Shown: piece by piece, positions 50,212 to 58,251 of the stretch | Layout: the number at the start of each line of letters is the position of its first letter | Position numbering within the stretch: the stretch's first letter is position 1 | Source: Qipengyuania nanhaisediminis | GTDB taxonomy: Bacteria > Pseudomonadota > Alphaproteobacteria > Sphingomonadales > Sphingomonadaceae | Length of the DNA: 64,000 nt | Assembly: GCF_900115585.1 (NCBI RefSeq) | Contig: NZ_FOWZ01000003.1 | Coordinates: forward strand, 310,001 to 374,000 | Reading direction: 5' to 3' | Translations under genes and position numbers: made by a program | The notes under the pieces: generated by a model | Seen by the model: the letters and a program-made list of their open reading frames with translations, nothing else | The model's database searches: none | What the model was told of the DNA's origin: nothing

Positions 50212-50288
50212 TGGTGGGCCCGGCAGGACTCGAACCCGCGACCTAGCCGTTATGAGCGGCCAGCTCTAACCAACTGAGCTACAGGCCC
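50212..50288 (-). tRNA. tRNA with CAT anticodon, probably tRNA-Ile2 (lysidine type)
   Basis: On the minus strand: acceptor GGGCCTG with CGGGCCC, loop CTCATAA with anticodon CAT, T loop TTCGAGT, and encoded CCA. Length 77. The body (GGGCCTGTAGCTCAG and TAGGTCGC) looks like alphaproteobacterial tRNA-Ile2 read by TilS, not the elongator Met tRNA, but both have CAT. Confidence 0.8.
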
Positions 50289-50348
50289 CTGTCATCTGTG
50301 GTCAGACGAATGCGCCGCCTAGACGCGCCATTCGTCAAGCGCAAGCGC

Positions 50349-51401
50349 TCAAACCTCAACCTGGTGCATGATTTCACCGACGCTTGTCGGTTTGACACCG
50401 CGCAGGGAGAAATAGCCATAAACGGCACGCATCCAGCCATAAAGCGCGTCCAGATCGTCTTCGCAGCGCACATAGGGCGTGTGGCCGGGCACCAGGGACG
50501 GGCTGTGCAAGCTTATCACAAGCAGTTCGAAGCCATCATCGAGCGCGATATCGATGCATCGGATCGCTTCTTCGCTTGTTGTGCCTTCAGGAGTGAGCGG
50601 GATGCGTTCAAGCATGCCGGTCTTGGCCAAGGCTCCACCAAGGCCGGGAAACTTGCGAATGAGCGGCTGAAGCATCGCGCCCTGCTTTCGCAGCATTCCC
50701 CAGTAACAAGTCGTCAGCGGGATCTCGAGCAGGTTGCGTTGCTCGTCTGTCCAATAGGGATAGTCGGGATGCCGGGTGAAATCGGGACCGCCATCGTCGG
50801 AATAGTCATGATGCGGGCGAACGGAAGTGTCGATGGCGATACCACGCCCTTTCAGGATGGCCGCCGTCTCCGAACCGACACCGTATCGCCCGGCACGATA
50901 TATCAGCGGTGAGACCCCCAAATTCTGCTCGATCGCGTCCACCAGATTGTCGAATTTCTCCCGCTCTAGATCGGGAGGCAAGTTCCCCGCATAGCTGTTG
51001 CGAGCATTGACCGTTTCGCGCTGGGGCGGGTTCACCCAAGGATGCAGCTGGACGCCGATTTCGGCGCGACCGTTCGCCACCAGCGGAGGAAACACCTCTT
51101 TCGCCAAGTCGGAACTGACGACAGGCCAGTCCACGAGGTAGACAGGGACCACGCCCATGCCTTCACAGAATTCCTGGAACTTGCCGATCCTCATGAGGTG
51201 GTCGACTTTGTGGCCGCTGGGCGTGAAGGGCTTCGACCAGTCGAACTCTTCCTCGGTATCTATCGTCAGGAGCGCGCGTCTATCGAAACCGGGCTTGAAC
51301 CGCGCCCTCAGGCCCGGCGGCGGAGGGTCGAGAAGGCTGCGGTCGGACAAATGTGCTTCCCCAAGCTGCTTCTGGTCCAGGGGGCCGTTACCCAAGCTCA
51401 A
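50349..51401 (-). CDS. WalW-like polysaccharide deacetylase family protein
   Basis: A 350-residue protein of the NodB-fold group: LLTIDTEEEFDWSKPF replaces the usual TFDDG first motif, QLHPWVNPP carries the metal His, RAGRYGVGSET and DTSVRPHHDYSDD follow, and VISLHSPSLVPGH closes the fold. Members of the WalW type remove acetyl from or otherwise act on cell-surface glycans; activity is not proven here. The start is a TTG at 51399-51401 whose bases overlap the stop of the kinase-like gene upstream (TTGA), meaning translational coupling. The next start inside is far downstream, so the TTG is the best choice. Confidence 0.8.
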   Translation of the reverse strand: MSLGNGPLDQKQLGEAHLSDRSLLDPPPPGLRARFKPGFDRRALLTIDTEEEFDWSKPFTPSGHKVDHLMRIGKFQEFCEGMGVVPVYLVDWPVVSSDLAKEVFPPLVANGRAEIGVQLHPWVNPPQRETVNARNSYAGNLPPDLEREKFDNLVDAIEQNLGVSPLIYRAGRYGVGSETAAILKGRGIAIDTSVRPHHDYSDDGGPDFTRHPDYPYWTDEQRNLLEIPLTTCYWGMLRKQGAMLQPLIRKFPGLGGALAKTGMLERIPLTPEGTTSEEAIRCIDIALDDGFELLVISLHSPSLVPGHTPYVRCEDDLDALYGWMRAVYGYFSLRGVKPTSVGEIMHQVEV

Positions 51402-53161
51402 CCGGTTGCGTTGTCCGGCTGCCCTTCAGGGCTAGGCAGGCTCTCTACCCCGGTCAAGAGCGGGAGGCTCAGAACCAGTGCGTCATCCAGCCTGACCAAT
51501 TCGCCGCCCGCAGCACGGACTTCGGCGCGGGCAAGGCGAAGTGAGAAGCCCGCCCCGAATATACCGGCACTAAGCGCGCCGGAATTGGCACGGGTTTCGA
51601 CTGAAAAGATGTCCTCGGCCGACTTCAGGCCGGAGGGCAGGCTAAGGGCAAACTCAACCTGCTCCGCACCGGTTTCCATCTTGATTGCCACGGCTTCTCC
51701 TGCAGACAGCGTTCCGGCAAGCGTAGCGAGCAGTCGCCACGCCAGGCGTTCGGCTTCGGACTCCGACAAGGAGATCGGCGCGCGTCCTTCGCCGAGATCG
51801 GTATCGAAGCGGGCGACGCGCGGGCTCAGTACAGGTTGCAGCTGCGCCACCTGCTTGCGCGCAATCGCCGCGAAATCGGCATTTCCTGCCTCCAGTTCGA
51901 GCGACCCGGTCTCCAGCTTGGCCAGCCGGTCCAGTTCCTCGAACCCGGCGAGGATGTGTGCGGCATCGCCAGCAATCGTCGCGGCAATGGCGCGGTATTC
52001 GTGCGGGACGGGACCGATTACCTGCTGCTGGATGATCTCCGCATAACCCTGCATTGCGTTGACCGGTGTGCGCAGTTCGTGGAGCAGCTGGCGCAGGCGA
52101 TCAGCCTCCGCCTCGCGCCGGTCCTCGACCTGCGAAACGGCGCGGCGGAAGCGGCCTACGTAACCGTAGAAGCGTCCTTCCGAGCGGGTGAAGCGCGGGG
52201 TCGCATCGACGATCCAGTCGCCTTCTATCCGGGCTGCGCCTCTCAGGTGTATTGCGAGGCCTGACAGGGGCTGTCGCATCCGCAAGGCGCGCGTCGCCTG
52301 ATCCGGCTCTTCGGCTGCATGGGCGATATCGATACCGACGACCATCTGCGCAATGCCGCTTTCGGCCCAGTCGATCCGTCCGTCGGTGTCGCTGCCGAAC
52401 ACGAACTGGTCGAGCGGCCTTGCATGCGGTGCTGCGTCCTTCTCGCCCAGCGGAAGGCGCGGATTGTCTTCGTCCAGCACCCTTTCACTGCGCACCTTCT
52501 GGAAGGCCTCGATCCGGTCGACGAGCGCGCGAATGCCGTCCTTTCCGGGCTCGATCGGCCGATCTTGCGGCGCAGGCTTTGCGTCGGCAGGAGCTTCGGG
52601 CGTTTCGAGCGTGCCGAGCGACAGGGGCGCAGGCTCTTCGAAAATTTCTTCCGGCGTGACTTGGGGTTCTTCGACCGGGGGAGGGGGCATGGCCGCCTCT
52701 TCACCCAACTGCTCGAGTATGGGCTGCGGAAGCGCGCGGTCCGATACGCCAAGGGCATCGAGAACGCGCTCTGCCGCAACGGGAAGATCGCGCCGGTGGC
52801 GCAGGAAACCGCGCGCACGGATCGGCAGGCGGGGGATGATTTCCTCCCATTCCTCGCCCTTGAGATTCGCGCGGTAAAGCGCTGCTGCAGCGATGTGCGG
52901 GTGCGCCTCGCCGAACCATTTGACCAGTTCCGGATTGCGGAAACGCCAGCCGTTCTCGCCCACGATCGCTGCCCTATCGGCGACGGGGATCATCTCGCCC
53001 AATGCGATCAATCGCAGGTAAGCTGCTGCTTTAAGGGCCTTGTCGCCTGCCTGCGGGCGTTCGCCGAGAAGGTCGATCAGCTGCCGGAACTGCGTTTTGG
53101 CCGCACGCTCCCCGCCCGCGCGATTGCGCAGCACAGTAGCAAGGCGGTCGTCAAAATGCAT
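51398..53161 (-). CDS. Histidine-kinase-like protein with degenerate ATPase domain
   Basis: A 587-residue protein. The first half is a helical N-terminus, a Pro/Glu-rich linker (EEAAMPPPPVEEPQVTPEE) and a PAS-like region (about 255-345). A phospho-acceptor box LLHELRTPVNAMQGYAEII follows (His at about 370). In the ATP-binding part the N-box reads RLLATLAGTL in place of NLLxNA and the G1 region reads SLPSGLKS without DxGxG, while G2 GAGFSLRLARAEVRAAGG is kept. So ATP binding may be lost. It is translationally coupled to the deacetylase. A pseudokinase or stripped-down sensor is likely. No response regulator is adjacent. Confidence 0.82.
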   Translation of the reverse strand: MHFDDRLATVLRNRAGGERAAKTQFRQLIDLLGERPQAGDKALKAAAYLRLIALGEMIPVADRAAIVGENGWRFRNPELVKWFGEAHPHIAAAALYRANLKGEEWEEIIPRLPIRARGFLRHRRDLPVAAERVLDALGVSDRALPQPILEQLGEEAAMPPPPVEEPQVTPEEIFEEPAPLSLGTLETPEAPADAKPAPQDRPIEPGKDGIRALVDRIEAFQKVRSERVLDEDNPRLPLGEKDAAPHARPLDQFVFGSDTDGRIDWAESGIAQMVVGIDIAHAAEEPDQATRALRMRQPLSGLAIHLRGAARIEGDWIVDATPRFTRSEGRFYGYVGRFRRAVSQVEDRREAEADRLRQLLHELRTPVNAMQGYAEIIQQQVIGPVPHEYRAIAATIAGDAAHILAGFEELDRLAKLETGSLELEAGNADFAAIARKQVAQLQPVLSPRVARFDTDLGEGRAPISLSESEAERLAWRLLATLAGTLSAGEAVAIKMETGAEQVEFALSLPSGLKSAEDIFSVETRANSGALSAGIFGAGFSLRLARAEVRAAGGELVRLDDALVLSLPLLTGVESLPSPEGQPDNATG

Positions 53162-53382
53162 CGAAGCTCCGGAAGCTTAGGTGGTTTGCAGGCGAATAAC
53201 CATTACGCGCGCGTCCCTTCTATCGCTCCAACAAACGTGATGAACGAGATGTTTCCGACACGTTGCAAAGCGGGACGATTGCTGGCAAAGATAATAATGT
53301 TAGCCAATACGATGCTTGCGCCTTTTCAACATTTCTTAAGCGCGCAGCGTCTTTATGGCGCATCAAATTATCGAGGACTCGC

Positions 53383-53847
53383 ATGGCCAATCTCGACGAA
53401 ATCGATCGTCGTCTGCTCTCCGAACTGCAGGACGAAGGCAGAATCACCAATGTCGAACTGGCTCATCGCGTCGGCCTGACCGCGCCCCCGTGCCTGCGCC
53501 GTGTGCGCGCATTGGAAGAGGACGGAGTCATTCGCGGCTATCATGCCGAACTCGACCCGTCGAAGCTGGGCTTTTCGATCACGGTTTTCGCCATGGTCAG
53601 CCTGAAGAGCCAGGCCGAAGACGCGCTGCGCGAATTCGAAGCGGCGATGATGGATCTGCCCGAAGTGCGCGAAGTTCATATGCTGAACGGCGAGATCGAC
53701 TTTATCATCAAGATTGTCAGCAGGGACTTGCAGAGCTTCCAGGAATTCCTGACCAGCAAGCTGACGCCTGCGCCCAATGTGGCCAGCGTGAAGACCTCGC
53801 TGACCATTCGCACTTCGAAGAGCGAACCGGGCGTCCCGCTCGGCTGA
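53383..53847 (+). CDS. Lrp/AsnC family transcriptional regulator
   Basis: A 154-residue protein with an N-terminal helix-turn-helix (DEIDRRLLSELQDEGRITNVELAHRVGLTAPPCLRRVRALEEDGVIRGYHAELDP) and a C-terminal RAM ligand/oligomer domain (VFAMVSLKSQAEDALREFEAAMMDLPEVREVHMLNGEIDFIIKI). Lrp-type regulators respond to amino acids. The ATG at 53383 starts the conserved domain. It is divergent from the kinase-like gene across about 220 bases, and its stop is 4 bases before the GFA gene, suggesting an operon. Confidence 0.9.
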   Translation: MANLDEIDRRLLSELQDEGRITNVELAHRVGLTAPPCLRRVRALEEDGVIRGYHAELDPSKLGFSITVFAMVSLKSQAEDALREFEAAMMDLPEVREVHMLNGEIDFIIKIVSRDLQSFQEFLTSKLTPAPNVASVKTSLTIRTSKSEPGVPLG

Positions 53848-53851
53848 TCGG

Positions 53852-54271
53852 ATGGTCGAAGGTCATTGCCTCTGCAAGGCAGTCCGCATCGAAGTTGCGG
53901 ACGCTTCGGGCGAGATCGAGATTTGCCAGTGTACAATGTGCCGCCGCTGGGGCGGGGCCTTTTACAGCGCGCTCGAAAGCAAGCAATTCACCATCCGCGG
54001 CGAGGATAGCGTCGCCGTTTACCGCTCGAGCGAGTGGGCCGAGCGTGCGTTCTGCAGGACCTGCGGGTCGAACCTGTGGTTCAAATTCCTCCCCACCGGC
54101 AACCGCAGCTTTTCGGCCGGCCTGTTCGACAGCGCCAGCGGCGCGAAGGTCGAGAAAGAGATCTTCGTCGACGAAGCCGCCAGCTGGACCTGCATCGGCG
54201 GACAGCATCCGAAGATGACCGGCGAAGAGATCATCGCGGAAGCGAAGGCGGCGGGCTTTACCTTCGAGTAG
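53852..54271 (+). CDS. GFA-family zinc protein
   Basis: A 139-residue protein of the glutathione-dependent formaldehyde-activating-like fold: zinc Cys in GHCLCKAV, CQCTMCRRWGG and FCRTCGSNL, all in the usual spacing. Many GFA proteins do not act on formaldehyde and bind zinc structurally. It follows the Lrp gene by 4 bases and precedes the small membrane protein gene by 7, so the three appear to be one operon. Confidence 0.85.
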   Translation: MVEGHCLCKAVRIEVADASGEIEICQCTMCRRWGGAFYSALESKQFTIRGEDSVAVYRSSEWAERAFCRTCGSNLWFKFLPTGNRSFSAGLFDSASGAKVEKEIFVDEAASWTCIGGQHPKMTGEEIIAEAKAAGFTFE

Positions 54272-54278
54272 ACTAGAA

Positions 54279-54632
54279 GTGACGCTCCTCGGATCGCTTG
54301 GCTTGGTGATAATAGCCCTAGCGCTGCAATATGGGCATGCTTGCTGGCTCGACCTCAGGTTGCCTAGACGAAAGAAACTGCCAGTGTGGCTGCGCGGTGG
54401 CCCGGTCATGTTCCGTCGCCGCACCGCCCTCTATTGCTATCCGCTTTTCTCTACTGCACTCGCGTTGCTCCTGCTGTGTATCGCTGCGATGCAGGACGTG
54501 GCACCGGGACCGCGCAGTCGGCTCGAAATCATGCTCGCCATCGGCGGCGCGATGATGGTCTTCGCGTTCGTCCAAGTGGTGAATTGGCGAATGCTGATGC
54601 GCTGGTTTGAGCGAGGTGAGCCTAGGGTTTGA
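54279..54632 (+). CDS. Hypothetical membrane protein (three helices)
   Basis: A 117-residue protein starting at a GTG 7 bases after the GFA stop. Hydrophobic segments are LLGSLGLVIIALALQYGHA, YPLFSTALALLLLCIAAMQ and IMLAIGGAMMVFAFVQVV, with basic loops between. I do not recognise it. The stop lies next to the convergent accC stop (3-base gap). Coupling to the Lrp/GFA genes is inferred from spacing only. Confidence 0.6.
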   Translation: MTLLGSLGLVIIALALQYGHACWLDLRLPRRKKLPVWLRGGPVMFRRRTALYCYPLFSTALALLLLCIAAMQDVAPGPRSRLEIMLAIGGAMMVFAFVQVVNWRMLMRWFERGEPRV

Positions 54633-54635
54633 TCC

Positions 54636-55985
54636 TCAGACTTCACGCTCCTTCAACCAGTCCTCCAGCCACTTGATCGAGTAGTTGCCCGTCTGGACGT
54701 CTTCCTGCTCGAGCAGGGCCTGGTGGAGCGGGATGGAGGTCTTCACGCCCTCGACCACCATTTCTTCCAGCGCGCGCTTGAGGCGCATCATGCAGCCTTC
54801 GCGGTTGCGGCCGTAGACGATCAGCTTGGCGATCATGCTGTCGTAATAGGGCGGGATCGAATAGCCGGCATAAAGCCCGCTATCGACGCGCACGTGCATG
54901 CCGCCTGCCGGGTGGTAATAAGTGACCTTGCCGGGGCTGGGCGCGAAGGTGAACGGGTCTTCCGCATTGATGCGGCACTCGATCGCGTGGCCCTTGAACT
55001 CGATATCTTCCTGCGCAACCGACAGCGGCTTGCCCGCCGCGATGCGGATCTGCTCGCGTACCAGGTCGACGCCGGTGATCGCTTCGGTCACGGGGTGTTC
55101 GACCTGGAGGCGGGTGTTCATCTCGATGAAGTAGAACTCGCCGTTTTCCCACAGGAACTCGATTGTGCCCGCTCCGCGATAGCCCATGTCGCGCATGGCC
55201 TTGGAGCAGACCTCGCCCATGCGCATGCGGTCTTCTTCCGAGATGACGGGGGAGGGGGCTTCTTCGAGCACTTTCTGGTGACGGCGTTGGAGCGAGCAGT
55301 CGCGCTCGCCAAGATGGATGGCATTGCCTTCGCCATCGCCGAAGACCTGGAATTCGATGTGCCGCGGATTGCCGAGGTATTTCTCGATGTAGACCGTGGC
55401 ATCGCCGAAGGCGGCCTTCGCTTCGCTACCGGCCTGCTGCATCAGCGTTTCGAGCTGGTCTTCGCTTTCGCAGACCTTCATCCCGCGCCCGCCGCCACCG
55501 CTGGCGGCCTTGATAATCACGGGATAGCCGATTTCGCTGGCAATCTTGCGCGCTTCCTCGATCTCGGAAACGGCGCCGTCGCTGCCGGGCACCAGCGGCA
55601 AGCCGAGCTTGCCGGCGGTGCGCTTGGCTTCGACCTTGTCGCCCATCGTGCGGATGTGCTCGGGCTTGGGGCCGATCCACTTGATGTCGTGCGCTTCCAC
55701 GATCTCGGCGAATTTGGCGTTTTCGGACAGGAAACCGTAGCCCGGGTGGATCGCATCGGCCTGTGCGATTTCGGCGGCCGAGATGATGTTGGCGATGTTG
55801 AGGTAGCTGTCGGTCGCGCTCGGCGGGCCGATGCAGACCGCATGGTCGGCAAGGCGCACGTGCATGGCGTCGGAGTCGGCGGTGGAATGCACTGCGACCG
55901 TCTCTATGCCCATCTCGTGCGCGGCGCGGTGGATGCGGAGCGCGATTTCGCCGCGATTGGCGATAAGGATACGCGAAATCGTCAT
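54636..55985 (-). CDS. accC: Acetyl-CoA carboxylase, biotin carboxylase subunit
   Basis: Carboxylates the biotin on AccB, the first step of fatty-acid synthesis. The 449-residue protein has the biotin-carboxylase N-terminus ([23 protein letters not shown]), ATP-grasp motifs including [11 protein letters not shown] and [36 protein letters not shown], and [24 protein letters not shown]. It is 8 bases downstream of accB on the same strand. Confidence 0.97.
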   Translation of the reverse strand: MTISRILIANRGEIALRIHRAAHEMGIETVAVHSTADSDAMHVRLADHAVCIGPPSATDSYLNIANIISAAEIAQADAIHPGYGFLSENAKFAEIVEAHDIKWIGPKPEHIRTMGDKVEAKRTAGKLGLPLVPGSDGAVSEIEEARKIASEIGYPVIIKAASGGGGRGMKVCESEDQLETLMQQAGSEAKAAFGDATVYIEKYLGNPRHIEFQVFGDGEGNAIHLGERDCSLQRRHQKVLEEAPSPVISEEDRMRMGEVCSKAMRDMGYRGAGTIEFLWENGEFYFIEMNTRLQVEHPVTEAITGVDLVREQIRIAAGKPLSVAQEDIEFKGHAIECRINAEDPFTFAPSPGKVTYYHPAGGMHVRVDSGLYAGYSIPPYYDSMIAKLIVYGRNREGCMMRLKRALEEMVVEGVKTSIPLHQALLEQEDVQTGNYSIKWLEDWLKEREV

Positions 55986-55993
55986 GACCTGCC

Positions 55994-56491
55994 TCAGCCG
56001 ACGACGACGAGCGGCTGGTCGAATTCGACGGGCTGGGCGTTCTCGACGAGGATCGCCTTGACCGTGCCCGACTTGTCGGCGGCGATCGGGTTCATGACCT
56101 TCATCGCTTCGACAATCAGGAGGGTCTGGCCTTCCTTCACGCTGTCTCCGACCTTCACGAAGTCGGCTGCGCCCGGTTCGGGGGCGAGGTAGACGGTGCC
56201 GACCATGGGCGACTTGAGCGCACCGGCGACGTCGGCGTCAGCCGGGGCAGGATCGTTGCCGGGAGCAGGAGCCGGTGCCGGAGCGGCGGCTGCAGGCGCA
56301 GGCGCTGCTGCCATCGGAGCCGGTGCGGCCATGGCCATGCCGCCGCCACGCGATACGCGGATTTTGCGATCGCCATCCTCGACCTCGATTTCGGTGAGGC
56401 CCGTGTCGCCGAGCATTTCAGCCAGCTCGCGAACCAGCGAAGTGTCGACGTTCATACCGGATTTCCCGGCGCTACCTTTGCGTTCGGCCAT
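55994..56491 (-). CDS. accB: Acetyl-CoA carboxylase, biotin carboxyl carrier protein
   Basis: Carries biotin between the AccC and AccAD reactions. The 165-residue protein has an N-terminal helix ([36 protein letters not shown]), a long Ala/Pro linker (residues about 55-85) and the biotinyl domain with the biotin Lys in [10 protein letters not shown] near residue 131. Low-complexity Ala/Pro is normal for this protein. It is in an operon with accC, and aroQ lies 76 bases upstream. Confidence 0.96.
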   Translation of the reverse strand: MAERKGSAGKSGMNVDTSLVRELAEMLGDTGLTEIEVEDGDRKIRVSRGGGMAMAAPAPMAAAPAPAAAAPAPAPAPGNDPAPADADVAGALKSPMVGTVYLAPEPGAADFVKVGDSVKEGQTLLIVEAMKVMNPIAADKSGTVKAILVENAQPVEFDQPLVVVG

Positions 56492-56567
56492 GAATGGTCC
56501 CTTGTTAACTGTTGCACGCGCCTATGCTCCGGCTCGGCGTGCAAGACAAGGGGCTGTGACGATTGCG

Positions 56568-57002
56568 TTACAGCGCAGCGGCCTTCTCCAACGCTACGGC
56601 ATAGCTACGCGCGCCGAGGCCCTGGACACAATCGGCAGCCGCCATCCCGACATACGAAACATGGCGGAATTCCTCGCGTTTCGAGGGATCGGACAGGTGC
56701 ACTTCGATGACCGGAACCGTGATGGCGCGGCACGCATCGAGCAGGGCGATAGAGGTATGGGTATATGCCGCCGCATTGAGCAGGACGGCCTTCGCGCCCG
56801 CGCTGTTCGCCTCGTGAAGCCAGTCTACCAACTGTCCTTCGTGATTGGTCTGGCGAAAGTCGATTGCGAGACCGAGACCCTTTGCCTGCTCGTGTAGGGC
56901 CGCCTCGATATCGGCGAGCGTGTCGGAGCCGTAGATCTCCGGTTCACGCGTGCCGAGAAGGTTCAGGTTCGGGCCGTTGAGGACGTAGACGAATGTGCTC
57001 AT
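56568..57002 (-). CDS. aroQ: Type II 3-dehydroquinate dehydratase
   Basis: Third step of the shikimate pathway: dehydroquinate to dehydroshikimate. The 144-residue protein shows FVYVLNGPNLNLLGTREPEIYGSDTL (the lid with catalytic Arg and Tyr), FRQTNHEGQLVDWLHEA, LLNAAAYTHTSIALLDACRA and EVHLSDPSKREEFRHVSYVGM with the catalytic His. It is followed by accB and accC, a common order. The conserved element at 57041-57098 lies 38 bases upstream of the ATG. Confidence 0.95.
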   Translation of the reverse strand: MSTFVYVLNGPNLNLLGTREPEIYGSDTLADIEAALHEQAKGLGLAIDFRQTNHEGQLVDWLHEANSAGAKAVLLNAAAYTHTSIALLDACRAITVPVIEVHLSDPSKREEFRHVSYVGMAAADCVQGLGARSYAVALEKAAAL

Positions 57003-57040
57003 GCGGCGTCTCCTAGCCCAGCCGGGTGCGCAGGGACATA

Positions 57041-57098
57041 GTTGGATTGCCCCCGCATGCCTCCGACAGAGTGGAACATGTGGAACACGGTCCTGGGA
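57041..57098 (-). repeat. Conserved upstream element, copy 2 (aroQ leader)
   Basis: On the minus strand this copy shares 34 of 37 bases (57062-57098) with the lysS element, has the same GTTCCA direct repeat with a 9-base period, CTCTGTCGGA, and TCCAAC at the same distance (57041-57046). It ends 38 bases before the aroQ ATG. A short frame through it, VFHMFHSVG, ends in an ATGA overlap with aroQ. Confidence 0.8.
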
Positions 57099-57101
57099 GA
57101 A

Positions 57102-57515
57102 TTATTTCTCCATTTCTTTCGCCTTTCCCCACTGGCGCGCAGCCGTGTAGCCGAGGTAGCCGGTGCCGAAGAGGGCGTAGAGTTCGTCCGGGAGGCCACG
57201 CAGGTAGCGCGTGATGCCGTCTCCGATGTCCCCTGCCGCCTCGGGCAGGAAGGCTGCGAAGATGCCCATCGGCAGCGCGAACAGGATCATCGCATACATG
57301 ACATAAAGAAAGCTGGGCCGCGCGCGGCTGGTCCATGGGTCCTTCGAATTGGCCTCGGCGACTATGGCGGCGAGGCGGGCTTCGATTGATTTGAGCTCGT
57401 GCGTCCCTTCCAGCGCCAGAAGTTCGAGCTTTGCCTTGGCGCGCGCTTCCTTGTCGGGGATGATCTTGTCGATGATCGAGGCGATAGGGCCGATAAGCGA
57501 TTCGATGATTGCCAT
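57102..57515 (-). CDS. GTA-type 3TM holin
   Basis: A 137-residue membrane protein: MAIIESLIGPIASIIDKIIPDKEARAKAKLELL, then the conserved DPWTSRARPSFLYVMYAMI and two to three hydrophobic segments, ending in charged AARQWGKAKEMEK. This is the 3TM holin family tied to gene-transfer-agent release. The ATG at 57513-57515 has GGAGGAACC upstream. No other gene-transfer-agent gene is near it, so it is either a relocated lysis gene or has a different use. It lies between the aroQ leader and a small secreted-protein gene. Confidence 0.72.
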   Translation of the reverse strand: MAIIESLIGPIASIIDKIIPDKEARAKAKLELLALEGTHELKSIEARLAAIVAEANSKDPWTSRARPSFLYVMYAMILFALPMGIFAAFLPEAAGDIGDGITRYLRGLPDELYALFGTGYLGYTAARQWGKAKEMEK

Positions 57516-57653
57516 ATTTGGTTCCTCCAAAAGCAATTGGATAACCAAATGGGAACATGTAGGAAACGGACCGGCACAGCCGGGCGGGTCTCATTGTATC
57601 GCAAGGGCAAGTGAGTTACAGCAGGCACCGTCGAAAGAGATGCGGAGCATCGG

Positions 57654-58061
57654 ATGAAACGGGTCTTTTCACATTTTGCCGCTGCAGTGGGCGTGCTGGC
57701 GCTGGTCGCCGGCGGTGCCGTCGCGCAACCGGCAGATCCGATCCCTTCGACCGCGGATGGCGCGCTCGATATTCCCGAACTGTGGGATTGCGACCGGATC
57801 GAGCCGGAATATGCCCAATGGCTGGAAGACGGCAATGCGCCGGAAGACTGGCGCTATGTCGGCAAGACCTATCGCGACGTGGAAGATGACGAGCTCTATT
57901 CCTGGCAGGATTGGCTCGACTGGGCCGATGATGCAGGTTGCGGTGCGGGAATCGCCGAGGCCGGGAAATCGCCCACTGCCATCGTCGGCGTACTGGTCGC
58001 TCTCTATGCGACCGGCCTGATCGCAGCACTCGGCGGCGACCGCGCGATCAGCCCGGGCTGA
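57654..58061 (+). CDS. Hypothetical small exported protein with C-terminal membrane helix
   Basis: A 135-residue protein: signal peptide (MKRVFSHFAAAVGVLALVAGGAVAQ), an acidic Trp/Tyr/Asp-rich middle (ELWDCDRIEPEYAQWLEDG, DVEDDELYSWQDWLDWADDAGCG), and a C-terminal hydrophobic helix (AIVGVLVALYATGLIAALGG). Two Cys could make a disulfide. I do not recognise the family. It is the last chromosomal gene before the island junction and may be monocistronic. Confidence 0.6.
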   Translation: MKRVFSHFAAAVGVLALVAGGAVAQPADPIPSTADGALDIPELWDCDRIEPEYAQWLEDGNAPEDWRYVGKTYRDVEDDELYSWQDWLDWADDAGCGAGIAEAGKSPTAIVGVLVALYATGLIAALGGDRAISPG

Positions 58062-58106
58062 TCCCGGCCAAGACCACGTAAATCCAAATTTTCCGGTGTG
58101 ATCCAC

Positions 58107-58154
58107 TGGTCGGGACGACTGGATTCGAACCAGCGACCCCTACACCCCCAGTGT
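58107..58154 (-). other. Truncated tRNA-Pro(GGG) 3' half (island attachment site)
   Basis: On the minus strand the last 48 bases of a tRNA-Pro with anticodon GGG are intact: ACACTGGGGGTGTAGGGGTC, T arm with TTCGAAT, acceptor CGTCCCG, A, CCA. The 5' half is absent: the expected anticodon-stem bases (CT at positions 27-28) are replaced and A/T-rich DNA follows. This is the usual leftover at one end of an island integrated into a tRNA gene; the whole gene should be restored at the island's far end. Confidence 0.85.
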
Positions 58155-58251
58155 GCGGCTCTAATTCTACCGAAAACTTATAAAGTGTTGAAAAGCATAG
58201 TGATGGAGCGATTATTGTCCATTCGTGACTATAGCGATTTGACCGAAATCA

